This document shows, piece after piece, positions 34,050 to 42,449 of a stretch of DNA of 64,000 nucleotides. The DNA lies in the NCBI RefSeq assembly GCF_049896245.1, contig NZ_JAFCTX010000021.1:1-64000 (forward strand), read 5' to 3'. The position numbers were made by a program, and so were the translations under genes. Every line of letters begins with the position of its first letter. The stretch's first letter is position 1. The stretch comes from Cypionkella sp049896245. GTDB lineage: Bacteria > Pseudomonadota > Alphaproteobacteria > Rhodobacterales > Rhodobacteraceae. A model generated the notes under the pieces. The model was not told the origin of the DNA, searched no databases, and worked only from the letters and a program-made list of their open reading frames with translations.

Positions 34050-35261
34050 ATGTTTCCCCTGCTAACCAATCCCGCCGCCCGCCGTCTGTTCCTGCACCGC
34101 CACGCTTTGGCCGAGGCTCCCACGGGGCCAGCCACCGGCCAAGCCCTCGCCGACCTGATCCACCGCATCGGTTTCGTGCAGGTCGACAGCATCAACACCG
34201 TGGCGCGCGCGCATCACATGATCCTGTTCTCGCGCCGCCAATCCTACAAACCCGCCGCGCTCAAATCCCTGCTGGAAACCGACCGCGCGCTGTTTGAACA
34301 CTGGACGCATGACGCCTCTATCCTGCCGGTGCATCTGCACAACCACTGGCACCACCGCTTTGCCCGCGACACCGAACGCCTGCACAGCAACTGGAAGTCA
34401 TGGTTCCGCGATGGCTATGAGGCGCAGTTCGACACCATCCTGCGCCGCATCGAATCCGATGGCCCCGTCACCACCTCTGATGTCGGCCAAGACGAGGTGC
34501 GCGGCAAAGGCGGTTGGTGGGATTGGCACCCCTCAAAAACCGCCCTCGAATGGCTATGGCGCACCGGGCAACTTTCCATCGCAGGTCGCAACGGTTTCCA
34601 GAAAATCTACGACCTGACCGAACGGGTGATCCCCCACGCCCACCGCACCACTCCCGATCTGGAAACCACAACCCACTGGGCCTGCACCTCAGCCCTCGAC
34701 AATCTCGGCTTCGCCAATGCCTCTGAGTTGCGCGCCTACTGGCACGCCCTCAAACCCGATGAGGTCAAGGCGTGGACCAGAACCGCCCTCGCAAGCGGCG
34801 AGATCATCGAGATCGAGATCGAAGGTGCCACAGGCCAACGCCAACGCAGCTACGCCCGCCCCGATGTGCTAACCCATGCCGAAAGCGCGCCCGAACCCAC
34901 CAGCCGCCTGCGTATCCTCTCGCCGTTCGACCCCGCCCTGCGCGACCGCAACCGCGCCGAATTCCTGTTTGGCTTTCACTACCGCATCGAAGTATTCGTC
35001 CCCGAGGCCAAACGCCAATACGGCTATTACGTCTTTCCCGTGCTGGAAGGTGATCGCCTGATCGGCCGGATAGATTGCAAAGCCTTCCGCGACGAGCGCA
35101 CCCTGCGCGTCAAAGCCTTCTGGCCCGAAGCCGGGTTGAAATTGGGCGCGGGCCGCATTTCAAAACTCGAATCCGAACTCTCCCGCTGGGCCGCCTTCAC
35201 CGATTGCGACCGGGTCGAATTTCAGGATGGTTGGAGCCGAGATACTTTATGCAAACCGTAA
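34050..35261 (+). CDS. YcaQ-type winged-helix DNA glycosylase family protein
   Basis: A 403-residue protein of the HTH_42 (YcaQ/AlkX) family, which in E. coli unhooks interstrand crosslinks. Family features: N-terminal AARRLFLHRHALAE, DLIHRIGFVQVDSINTVARAHHMILFSR, FEHWTHDASILPVHLHNHWHHRF (the 'H-x-A-S' catalytic region, here HDASILP), GWWDWHPSKTALEWLWRTG and the C-terminal ILSPFDPALRDRNRAEFLFGFHYRIE. The length is normal. It stands alone. No ribosome binding site is evident for the ATG at 34050, but the product starts correctly for the family. Confidence 0.85.
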   Translation: MFPLLTNPAARRLFLHRHALAEAPTGPATGQALADLIHRIGFVQVDSINTVARAHHMILFSRRQSYKPAALKSLLETDRALFEHWTHDASILPVHLHNHWHHRFARDTERLHSNWKSWFRDGYEAQFDTILRRIESDGPVTTSDVGQDEVRGKGGWWDWHPSKTALEWLWRTGQLSIAGRNGFQKIYDLTERVIPHAHRTTPDLETTTHWACTSALDNLGFANASELRAYWHALKPDEVKAWTRTALASGEIIEIEIEGATGQRQRSYARPDVLTHAESAPEPTSRLRILSPFDPALRDRNRAEFLFGFHYRIEVFVPEAKRQYGYYVFPVLEGDRLIGRIDCKAFRDERTLRVKAFWPEAGLKLGAGRISKLESELSRWAAFTDCDRVEFQDGWSRDTLCKP

Positions 35262-35373
35262 AGTTACGCACCACACAGGGCAGCGCCCTCCCTCGGGACG
35301 GCGCGCAAAGGCTTGTTCTAGGCGCTTTATGCCTCAACCGCTCCCACCGATTTTCTGCTGGCAACCGTGGCAA

Positions 35374-35422
35374 CGCGCCCTCCCGGGGGGAGGGAGGGCG
35401 CGGCCCGGCGGCGCTAAAGCGC
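35374..35422 (+). terminator. tandem GC hairpins after the YcaQ gene
   Basis: CGCGCCCTCCC (35374-35384) pairs perfectly with 35392-35402, followed by GGCGCT-AA-AGCGCC (35409-35422). GCGCCCTCCC also occurs at about 35283 and could compete for the same partner. The remaining 35262-35588 gap shows only these hairpins and a C-rich stretch before the next start; I see no gene. Confidence 0.55.
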
Positions 35423-35588
35423 CTTGATTCCGGGCAAGGACAAAATCCCATCCGTAGTCCATATGCTCCACCCAATAACCATTTCCAAAGTAGCGGCCAA
35501 CGTGGATCACCCCGCGTCAGCTTGCTTGCCCCCCATGCCACCCACTATCCTGCCCCCAACCACACCCCCACCCAGCCGGAGCCAGCCC

Positions 35589-36344
35589 ATGTCCCAAGCC
35601 GATAAAGCCCGCCGCTTCAAAGCCTTGCACATCCCCGGCAATCCGCTGGTGCTGTATAACATCTGGGATGCAGGCAGCGCCAAAACCGTCGCCAGCGCAG
35701 GCGCGCAAGCACTCGCCACCGGAAGCTGGTCGGTTGCCGCAGCACAAGGCTATGGCGATGGCCAAGCCATCCCGCTTGATTTCGCCCTCCAGATCATCGC
35801 CCGCATCACCGAAAGCACCGAACTGCCCGTCAGCGTCGATTTTGAAGGCGGTTATGCCACCGACCCCACCGAACTTGCGACCAATGTCACCCGCGTCATC
35901 GCTGCCGGGGCCATCGGTATCAACTTTGAAGACCAGATCGTTGGCGGCCAAGGCCTCCACCCGATCGCCGACCAAGTGCAGCGCATCAAAGCCATCCGCC
36001 AAGCCGCCGAGCAATCCAGCATCCCCCTGTTTATCAACGCCCGCACCGATCTGTTCCTGAAAACCCAAACCAACCAGGCCGCCCTTGTCGCCGAAGCCCT
36101 CGCCCGCCAAACCGCCTATGCGCAGGCCGGGGCCGACGGCTTCTTCATCCCCGGCCTTGGCGACGAGGCGCTGATCACTGAGATCTGCCAAGCCTCCAGC
36201 CTCCCCGTCAACGTGATGATGCTCGGTAGCCTGACCTCACTCCCCATCGCCGCCCGCTTAGGGGCCGCCCGCGCCAGCTTCGGCCCCGGCCCCTACCGCG
36301 TGGCCCAAGACGATCTGAAGGCGCGGGCGGCAAACCTGTTCTGA
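35589..36344 (+). CDS. isocitrate lyase / PEP mutase family enzyme
   Basis: A 251-residue TIM-barrel enzyme. Markers: VLYNIWDAGSAKTVASAGAQALATGSWS, the substrate/metal strand LPVSVDFEGGYA, GAIGINFEDQ, LFINARTDLFL and GADGFFIPGL. The 'NARTD' and 'EDQ' blocks are typical of the phosphoenolpyruvate mutase/oxaloacetate-lyase subgroup; the KKCGH active-site loop of true isocitrate lyase is absent, so a carboxyvinyl-carboxyphosphonate or oxaloacetate type of activity is more likely. The exact substrate is unknown. GGAG lies eight bases before ATG 35589. It is monocistronic. Confidence 0.85.
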   Translation: MSQADKARRFKALHIPGNPLVLYNIWDAGSAKTVASAGAQALATGSWSVAAAQGYGDGQAIPLDFALQIIARITESTELPVSVDFEGGYATDPTELATNVTRVIAAGAIGINFEDQIVGGQGLHPIADQVQRIKAIRQAAEQSSIPLFINARTDLFLKTQTNQAALVAEALARQTAYAQAGADGFFIPGLGDEALITEICQASSLPVNVMMLGSLTSLPIAARLGAARASFGPGPYRVAQDDLKARAANLF

Positions 36345-36400
36345 TCCCTGCCCAACCAAAGCGCGCACCAACCCCGCCTCCAGCCGAAGCCCCCGCCAAG

Positions 36401-36446
36401 CGATTGCTCTTTGCCAAATACTCCTGCCGGAGGCTCCCCGCGCGCA
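36401..36446. repeat. REP-like GC-rich hairpin element (copy 3 of 3)
   Basis: On the minus strand it reads GCGGGGAGCCTCCGGCAGGA then GTATTTGGCAAAGAG. It shares the hairpin-plus-GGA(G)TATTTG layout of the elements at 3966 and 49998. The rest of the 36345-36585 gap shows no gene. Confidence 0.45.
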
Positions 36447-36585
36447 AGCAGCGCCACGCTGCAAAGCTGTCGGGGTTATGTGACCTGCACACGTTTCCCT
36501 GCCCGCCAAACATGAACAAGGGGTTAATGCCGAACATCAACCCTTTGTTTTCCTTCGCTAAAAAATCGGTCTGCGCGTGGACCGC

Positions 36586-38211
36586 TTACTGCAACTCTTT
36601 GCCCTCCGGCCAACTGATCACATGTTCCAACTGCACCGCCTTTTTCTCGCCCGCCGCCAGTTCAAACTCCCAAGCCAACACCCCGCGCTGGCCGTCCACA
36701 TCTACCTCGCTCGGCGCCGGATCGGCGGTATAGCTGATCTCCAATTCCTCCTGCTCCGAATAGGGCACGAGGTCCACCAACCGCACCGGCCAGCTTTCAT
36801 CGGTCAAGTTCTCCACCTGCAACACCGCCTTCTCCTCCACTTGCGTCGAGCCGGACAAAATCCCGCGATCCCCCTCGGCCCGCAGCGGCATTTCCCGAGT
36901 CAGACGCAAGCCTTCAATCGCCCCGAAGGCAATCTCGGCCTTATTTCCCGGTGCCACCACCCCCATCGAGGTCGCCCCCACCAGCACGCCTTCGCGCAGC
37001 AGGAACGCCTGACCCGGCAGCAAAATCTCACCGCTGTCATTGACAAACTTCGCCATCACAAAGGCGGTCTGATCATATCGCGGCACCGCCCAAGCCTGAA
37101 TGGTCGGGGTCAATTTGATCTCATCCAAAGCCAGCCGCAGATTCTCCACCCCGCCCGCCACATCGACCTTGGCGGGGTAGTGATAAACCACCACATCGCC
37201 TTGGATCATCGGCGCGGCCACCACCGAGGGTTCCATGACAGGCTCAGTAACCCCACCCGCTCCAACCTCCCAACCCGAACTCGCATCCGCCGCCGCTTTC
37301 GCCATCTCAACCGGGTCCACCACCCGCCGCAACTCTGGCCAAACCTTTGACGGCTCTGCCTGCGCCGAAGGCTGGGCGGTGGACAGGGTCAGATCGACCC
37401 CCGCCCAATCCTCGCCCGAGGCTTGGCTGACCAGCACCCCCCGCGCGAGGATCAGGCTGGGGTCTTTCCGGGTCAGCATCATGTCATAGACCGGCTGCCA
37501 ACTCGCCTCCGAGACATAATGCGTCACCACCAGATGCGCCTTCCCCGCCACACCCGCCGTCACCGCCACCGACAACCCGGTATAGTCCACCGCCCCCTGC
37601 GACAGCGCTTGTTGGCTGGCCTGCGCATCGGCCAGAACCTTCTGCGCATCCGCGACCGCCTTCTGCGCGGCGGGCAAGCCAACAGCCGCCGCCAAAGCCG
37701 CCTGCCGCGCCGACAACACCTCTGCCCCGATCATCGCCGTCAAAGCCTTGACGCCCTCCACCGTCACCGCCTCGCCTTCCGGCTTCACCCGGCGCAGGAA
37801 ATCGGCTTGCGCGTCCGCCGCTTCAACCGACGCGCTGATTGCATCCACGCCACCTTGGGCCGCGCGCACCCCGGCTTCCGCCGCCGCGACCGCCGCTTTC
37901 GCTGTCACCACATCGGGGTCGGTGGACGCATCCCGTGGCGGCAACCGATCCGTGCGCAGCGAAAACGCGCCCAACACCACGCCCTCGGCTTGCAACCGGA
38001 TCAACGCGGCCTGCGTGTCGGCGGGCAGGTCGGTGATCAACACGTCACTCGCCCCCGCAGGCGCTGCAAACTCCACCTCGCGCGTCACCTGCGCGCCCTG
38101 CGGATAGACCGTGACCGCCGTGATATGGCTGCCCACAACGATCTGATCCGCCCAGGCAGGCGCCGCCGCCACACTCCCCAAAGCCCAAGTCAGAAAAACA
38201 AAATGACGCAT
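36586..38211 (-). CDS. DUF4139/DUF4140 (mucoidy inhibitor MuiA family) exported protein
   Basis: A 541-residue exported protein. Residues 1-22 are a signal peptide (FVFLTWALGSVAAAPAWA). Residues ~30-125 are DUF4140 (ITAVTVYPQGAQVTREVEF, DVLITDLPADTQAALIRLQAEG). A coiled-coil region follows, rich in Ala and Gln (AQKAVADAQKVLADAQASQQ). Residues ~200-541 are DUF4139 (VTHYVSEASWQPVYDMMLTRKDP, LILARGVLVSQASGEDWAGVDLTLSTAQP) to the end. MuiA-type proteins affect exopolysaccharide in a few species; the molecular role is unknown. AGGAGG directly before the ATG at 38211 fixes the start. It is divergent from the aminotransferase gene. Confidence 0.88.
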   Translation of the reverse strand: MRHFVFLTWALGSVAAAPAWADQIVVGSHITAVTVYPQGAQVTREVEFAAPAGASDVLITDLPADTQAALIRLQAEGVVLGAFSLRTDRLPPRDASTDPDVVTAKAAVAAAEAGVRAAQGGVDAISASVEAADAQADFLRRVKPEGEAVTVEGVKALTAMIGAEVLSARQAALAAAVGLPAAQKAVADAQKVLADAQASQQALSQGAVDYTGLSVAVTAGVAGKAHLVVTHYVSEASWQPVYDMMLTRKDPSLILARGVLVSQASGEDWAGVDLTLSTAQPSAQAEPSKVWPELRRVVDPVEMAKAAADASSGWEVGAGGVTEPVMEPSVVAAPMIQGDVVVYHYPAKVDVAGGVENLRLALDEIKLTPTIQAWAVPRYDQTAFVMAKFVNDSGEILLPGQAFLLREGVLVGATSMGVVAPGNKAEIAFGAIEGLRLTREMPLRAEGDRGILSGSTQVEEKAVLQVENLTDESWPVRLVDLVPYSEQEELEISYTADPAPSEVDVDGQRGVLAWEFELAAGEKKAVQLEHVISWPEGKELQ

Positions 38212-38341
38212 GAAAACCTCCTGCTGTTGCGACAGGTTAGGGCCAGCACAGCCAATCCGGCAAGCCCCCACAGCCCACCGATTGCCCCCCTTGTCGGCCA
38301 TTCCCTGCCCTGCCATGCTGGCCAAAATCAAAAGGCCCGCC

Positions 38342-39694
38342 ATGACCGCAAAACCCGCCACCCTGAAACCGGATGCCATGACCGCCACCACTGCTCTGCC
38401 GAAAGTCACTCACGGGCGCGGCAGCTATCTGTGGGACGCCAGCGGCAAGCAATATATCGACGGCTCTGGCGGTCCCGCCGTCTATTGCCTTGGCCACGCC
38501 CACCCTGAGGTCAACGCCGCCATCGCAGCCCAACTGGGCCAGATCGCGCATGGCTACCGCTACAACTTCAGCACCGACGCGCTGGAGGAATTGACCGAGA
38601 TCATCCGGGGCCATTGCAGCGGCACTTTGCGCGAAATGGTTTATGTCACCGGCGGGTCCGAAGCGGTCGAAAGCTGCCTGAAAATCGCGCTGCAATATCA
38701 AACCGCCATCGGCCAGAAATCCCGCCGCCGCTTCATCAGCCGCGAACGCTCGTGGCATGGCAACACTTTGGGCGCTTTGGGCGTCTCGGGCTTTGCCGAA
38801 CGCACCGCCGCCTACGAGGGGGCCTTCATCGCCTCAATCAAACTCTCTCCCGCCAACGCCTACCGCCCCATCGCCGGGGCCACGGCTGAGTCCGCAGGCG
38901 AGGCTTGCGCGCAGGAGTTAGAAGCCGCGATCCTCGCCCATGGCCCCGAGACAATCGCCGCCTTCATCTTTGAACCCGTCGTCGGCGCAGCAGGCGGCTG
39001 CGTGCCCGCCCCTCACGGCTATGCCCAGCGCGTGCGTGAGATTTGCACGAAGTACGGCGTGCTGATGATCGCCGATGAGGTGATGTGTGGCGCAGGCCGC
39101 ACCGGACCGTGGCGCGCCTTGGACCGTGACGGGGTCGAGCCGGACATCATGTCGGTCGCCAAGGGTCTGGCCGCTGGCTACATGCCGCTGGGTGCCGCGA
39201 TCTGCACCACGCAAGTTTGGCAGGCGATCCGCGACAAAGACGGCGCTTTTGGCACCGGCCACACCTTTACCGGCCACACCGCCGCCTGCGCTGCCGGGGT
39301 TGCAGTGCAGAACATCATCGCGCGCGAAGGCTTATTGGCAAAAGTCGCCGCCAATGAGACCCGCCTGAAAAGCTGGCTCGCCGATGCCCTGCACGGGGTT
39401 GAGGCCATCGGCGACATTCGCGGGCGCGGTCATTTCATCTGTGCCGAACTGGTGGCCGACCGCACCAGCAAACGCCCGTTCGAGGCCGAGCGCAAACTGG
39501 CCCTCAAAATCCGCGCGGCTGCAATGAACAACGGCCTGATCTGCTATCCGGTCAGCGGAAACGTCGATGGCGCGCGCGGCGACATCGTCATTCTCGCGCC
39601 GCCCTATAACTGCAGCGATGCAGAACTGACCGAGATCGTCGATAAAACCGCAAAATCCATCCGTCAGGTGCTTATTTCTGAAGGTTTGGCATAA
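38342..39694 (+). CDS. class III (omega/acetylornithine-type) aminotransferase
   Basis: A 450-residue PLP enzyme. Signatures: GSYLWDASGKQYIDGSGGPAVYCLGHAHPEV near the N-terminus, VYVTGGSEAVESCLKIALQY (PLP phosphate loop), RSWHGNTLGAL, IFEPVVGAAGG, LMIADEVMCGAGRTG (Asp to PLP nitrogen), the Schiff-base Lys in IMSVAKGLAAGYMPLGA and HTFTGHTAACAAG. It probably transfers an amino group from an amine or beta-amino acid to pyruvate or glyoxylate. I start at 38342; a second Met twelve codons in is possible. It is monocistronic, so its pathway is not shown by context. Confidence 0.9.
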   Translation: MTAKPATLKPDAMTATTALPKVTHGRGSYLWDASGKQYIDGSGGPAVYCLGHAHPEVNAAIAAQLGQIAHGYRYNFSTDALEELTEIIRGHCSGTLREMVYVTGGSEAVESCLKIALQYQTAIGQKSRRRFISRERSWHGNTLGALGVSGFAERTAAYEGAFIASIKLSPANAYRPIAGATAESAGEACAQELEAAILAHGPETIAAFIFEPVVGAAGGCVPAPHGYAQRVREICTKYGVLMIADEVMCGAGRTGPWRALDRDGVEPDIMSVAKGLAAGYMPLGAAICTTQVWQAIRDKDGAFGTGHTFTGHTAACAAGVAVQNIIAREGLLAKVAANETRLKSWLADALHGVEAIGDIRGRGHFICAELVADRTSKRPFEAERKLALKIRAAAMNNGLICYPVSGNVDGARGDIVILAPPYNCSDAELTEIVDKTAKSIRQVLISEGLA

Positions 39695-39787
39695 TTTTGC
39701 CATCTCACGTAGGCTTGATGCAGCAAATTTACCGAATCGGTTAGCGTGCCAGCACACCACGCATGCGGCCACAGGGAGAAGCCAAAA

Positions 39788-40246
39788 ATGCCTCATATCC
39801 TTGCTTATGTTTTGATCGGCTTGTTCGGTCTGCTGTCGATGGCGCTGGACCCGGCAATGGCCGCAGGCAGCTCGGATGACAGCAGCGAAACCGACTCTGC
39901 GCCGACCTATGCCGAAGCCAAAGCCAAGATTGACGCCGAAGATTATGCCGCCGCGCTGCCGCTGTTGGATAAAATCACCAGCGAAGAACCGCAAAACGCC
40001 GATGCCTGGAACCTGCGCGGCTTTGCCAATCGCAAGCTGGGCAACATGGAGGTGGCGGCTGTGTCCTACACGGCGGCGCTGAAGATCAATCCCGGCCATC
40101 TCGGCGCATTGGAATATCAAGGTGAGATGTATCTCGAACTTGGCCAGACCGTTGCCGCGGTGGCGAATTTGAAAAAGCTGCAGGGGCTGTGTGGCGATTG
40201 CGAAGAAGCCACTGATCTGGCGGAATCCATCGGCATGAAGGGCTAA
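39788..40246 (+). CDS. exported TPR-repeat protein
   Basis: A 152-residue protein. Residues 1-27 are a signal peptide (AYVLIGLFGLLSMALDPAMAAG), followed by a Ser/Asp-rich linker. Two to three TPR-type helical hairpins follow: YAEAKAKIDAEDYAAALPLLDKITSEEPQ, ADAWNLRGFANRKLGNMEVAAVSYTAALKINP and LGALEYQGEMYLELGQTVAAVANLKKL. A C-terminal CGDC motif, with two Cys three apart, might be redox-active or structural. GGGAGAA precedes the ATG. It is probably a periplasmic scaffold protein. Unknown partner. Confidence 0.85.
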   Translation: MPHILAYVLIGLFGLLSMALDPAMAAGSSDDSSETDSAPTYAEAKAKIDAEDYAAALPLLDKITSEEPQNADAWNLRGFANRKLGNMEVAAVSYTAALKINPGHLGALEYQGEMYLELGQTVAAVANLKKLQGLCGDCEEATDLAESIGMKG

Positions 40247-40348
40247 AGCCTTTGGGTTTATCTGGCGCAAAGCCGTGACAAGATGCAGCATGAACTGGCG
40301 CATTGCATTGCTGCATTAAGAAAAACATAAGGTATAGCGCGGTTTTGA

Positions 40349-40414
40349 CCACAACATCTTGTGGAAAATTTGGCTAAAATCGACAAATACCACAAGTCAT
40401 TCCCAGCGGGGATG
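40349..40414 (+). repeat. 66-bp dispersed intergenic element, copy B
   Basis: CCACAACATCTTGTGG (40349-40364), 25 bp (AAAATTTGGCTAAAATCG, then ACAAATA), then a 25-bp block starting CCACAAGTCATTCCC and ending GCGGGGATG. It lies between the TPR gene and the ATP-grasp gene. An additional ATGCAGC...GCTGCAT inverted repeat sits upstream, at about 40284-40316. The gap 40247-40542 holds no other gene. Confidence 0.85.
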
Positions 40415-40542
40415 TTTGACTTGGGCTGAAATCGGACCTGCGACCAATCAAACCCCAACCGCTCTAAACCCGGAAACGCTTTCTTCAGATATCAGCTTTA
40501 CTGCTTTACCCACGCCAGAACGGCGCGTGCAAAGGAGTGTTG

Positions 40543-41778
40543 ATGCAGCTTGCCTCTTTCGTTTCCCCTGTCCCCCCTGCGGCTTGGCCGATGATGGCGC
40601 AGCCCTGCATTGGTTATGCCGCCATCGTCCGGCAGGCTTATGCCGGGGCTGACCTCTCCTCCCTCACACGCGATCTGGTCGCCCGCGTGCAGGGCCCCAT
40701 GGTCGATCCGGGCGCTTTGCTGGATCTGGCCACCCTGCTGATGCTGCAAGGCGGTGATTTGGCGGCAGAAGGCGCGACGATGCAGCGCCACGCGATTGCG
40801 CTGCAGCAAAGCTACCAGATCAGCCACGGCAGCGGCTTGGGCCTGCGGATACTGGCCTTTGTGACGGCAGGCGATTTCATGGCCAATACGCCGCTGGATT
40901 TCCTGCTGCACGGCTCGGATGCGGTGCTGATCCTGCATTTCGTCGATACCGACATGCTCAGCCTCAGCAACCTGCCCGCCCATGACATCGCCTTCATGGC
41001 CATCGGCGAATCCCCCGACACCGCCGCCATTATGCACCACATGCAGGGCTTGCTGGCCGATTGGCCAACGCCGATCTACAATCACTCTATACCGGTAATC
41101 GCCAAACTGTCGCGTGATGGCGTGGCCCAAATGCTGGCAAATGCCCCCGGCGTTTACACCCCGCCCACCCAAGCTCTACCCCGCTCAGCGCTTATCAATA
41201 CGCTGATGACCACACCCATCGCCGCCCCATACATCCTGCGTCCCCTCGGCACCCATGCCGGCGCGGGTATGGCGCAGATCTCCAATAGCGCCGACCTCGT
41301 CAACTGGCTGCGCCGCCATGATGCCGCAGACGTCTACACCGCCCCCTTCATCGACTATCGCGGCGCAAACGGACTATACGCCAAACAGCGCATCGTGCTG
41401 ATCCAGGGGCGGCCCTATCCCAGCCATATGGCCAGCTCACCGCATTGGATGGTGCATTACCTCAACGCCGATATGACCAACCACCCAAGCCGCCGCACTG
41501 ATGAAGCCGCTTGGATGGCGGGTTTCGACCAAGATTTCGCCCAGCGCCACGCGACAGCCTTCGCCACACTCTACGACCGCATTGGCCTTGATTATTTCGG
41601 CATTGATTGTGCCGAACTCCCCGATGGCCGCCTGCTGGTGTTCGAGGTGGATGTGGCGATGATCGTGCATGACATGGACTGCCCGCAGATGTTCCCCTAC
41701 AAACAGCCCGCCATGCGCAAACTTTTCGCGGGGTTCCTGTCGGCGCTGGAAAATACCGCTAAAAACTGGGCGGGCTGA
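40543..41778 (+). CDS. ATP-grasp-like ligase family protein (RimK-like C-terminus)
   Basis: A 411-residue cytoplasmic protein. The first ~190 residues are a mixed helical part with a NAD/ligase-like fold (QISHGSGLGLRILAFVTAGDF, DAVLILHFVDTDMLSLSNLP, AHDIAFMAIGESPDT). Residues ~200-405 look like an ATP-grasp half: PYILRPLGTHAGAGM (ATP-loop-like), VYTAPFIDYRGANGLYAKQRIVLIQG and DYFGIDCAELPDGRLLVFEVDVAMIVHD, where D-x-A-E ... E-V-D resembles the metal-binding pair. The substrate is unknown. AAAGGAG lies five bases before ATG 40543, so the GTG six bases earlier is not used. Its 3' end overlaps the XRE-cupin gene by 20 bp, convergently. Confidence 0.6.
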   Translation: MQLASFVSPVPPAAWPMMAQPCIGYAAIVRQAYAGADLSSLTRDLVARVQGPMVDPGALLDLATLLMLQGGDLAAEGATMQRHAIALQQSYQISHGSGLGLRILAFVTAGDFMANTPLDFLLHGSDAVLILHFVDTDMLSLSNLPAHDIAFMAIGESPDTAAIMHHMQGLLADWPTPIYNHSIPVIAKLSRDGVAQMLANAPGVYTPPTQALPRSALINTLMTTPIAAPYILRPLGTHAGAGMAQISNSADLVNWLRRHDAADVYTAPFIDYRGANGLYAKQRIVLIQGRPYPSHMASSPHWMVHYLNADMTNHPSRRTDEAAWMAGFDQDFAQRHATAFATLYDRIGLDYFGIDCAELPDGRLLVFEVDVAMIVHDMDCPQMFPYKQPAMRKLFAGFLSALENTAKNWAG

Positions 41779-42331
41779 TCGCCCACAAAACCACGGCCTC
41801 CTCCGGGCCGGGGTTGCGATAGCGGTGCGGCTCGGCCGACGAATAGCTGCAAGTATCGCCCGCTTGCAGCAGAAAATGCCGCGCGCCGATCCAGAATTCC
41901 AACTGGCCTTGCAGCACAAAGCCCACCTCGTCGCCCTCATGCGTGTAAGACTGCTCGCTTTCCGTCCCCGCTGGCATCCGGCTGTAGATCATTTCCACCT
42001 GCAAACTCAGCTTCGGCGTCAGAAGTTCATCCACAATGCCGCCCGCATAGCGCAGGCTCAGCCGATTGGCGCGCCGGATCACATAGCCGCGCTCGTCATC
42101 CGGCACCGGCGCTTCGCCCGCAAAAAACCACTGTACCGTCACCCCTAAACCTTTGGCGATATTCACCAAAGCCGGGATGGACGGCGAAGCCAAATTCCGC
42201 TCCAACTGGCTGATATAGCCAAGCGACAATCCAGCCGCCTCGGCCAGTTCCGCCAAAGTCAGGCCGCGCCGCTTGCGCAATCCACGGATACGCTCGCCGA
42301 GAAAACCTGTGGGACCACTCACTTCATCCAT
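41759..42331 (-). CDS. XRE-family transcriptional regulator with C-terminal cupin domain
   Basis: A 190-residue regulator. Residues ~8-65 are an HTH_3 domain (LGERIRGLRKRRGLTLAELAEAAGLSLGYISQLERNLASPSIPALVNIAKGL). Residues ~105-185 are a cupin (MIYSRMPAGTESEQSYTHEGDEVGFVLQGQLEFWIG ... GDTCSYSSAEPHRYRNPGPEEAVVLW) with the metal-ligand His-Glu-His pattern (HEGDE, PHRY). Such proteins sense small ligands or amino-acid-like effectors. It is divergent from the flavin/FAD oxidoreductase gene 119 bp away and probably controls it. The ATG at 42331 is preferred; an upstream GTG exists. Confidence 0.92.
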   Translation of the reverse strand: MDEVSGPTGFLGERIRGLRKRRGLTLAELAEAAGLSLGYISQLERNLASPSIPALVNIAKGLGVTVQWFFAGEAPVPDDERGYVIRRANRLSLRYAGGIVDELLTPKLSLQVEMIYSRMPAGTESEQSYTHEGDEVGFVLQGQLEFWIGARHFLLQAGDTCSYSSAEPHRYRNPGPEEAVVLWAISPPSF

Positions 42332-42380
42332 CGCGAAACCATGCCGCAGCTGCACAATAGCCGCAACAAGTTTTGCCGTT

Positions 42381-42407
42381 AGTAAAAATTTCTTTCACTT
42401 TTTTACT
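42381..42407. promoter_or_regulatory. operator candidate between the XRE-cupin and oxidoreductase genes
   Basis: AGTAAAAA (42381-42388) and TTTTTACT (42400-42407) form an inverted repeat in the only AT-rich part of the divergent spacer. Its position, midway between the two starts, suits a site for the adjacent regulator. Confidence 0.45.
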
Positions 42408-42449
42408 TACCTGCTATCCAAGGCCAGCAACCCAAAGGCCGCTAAATCC

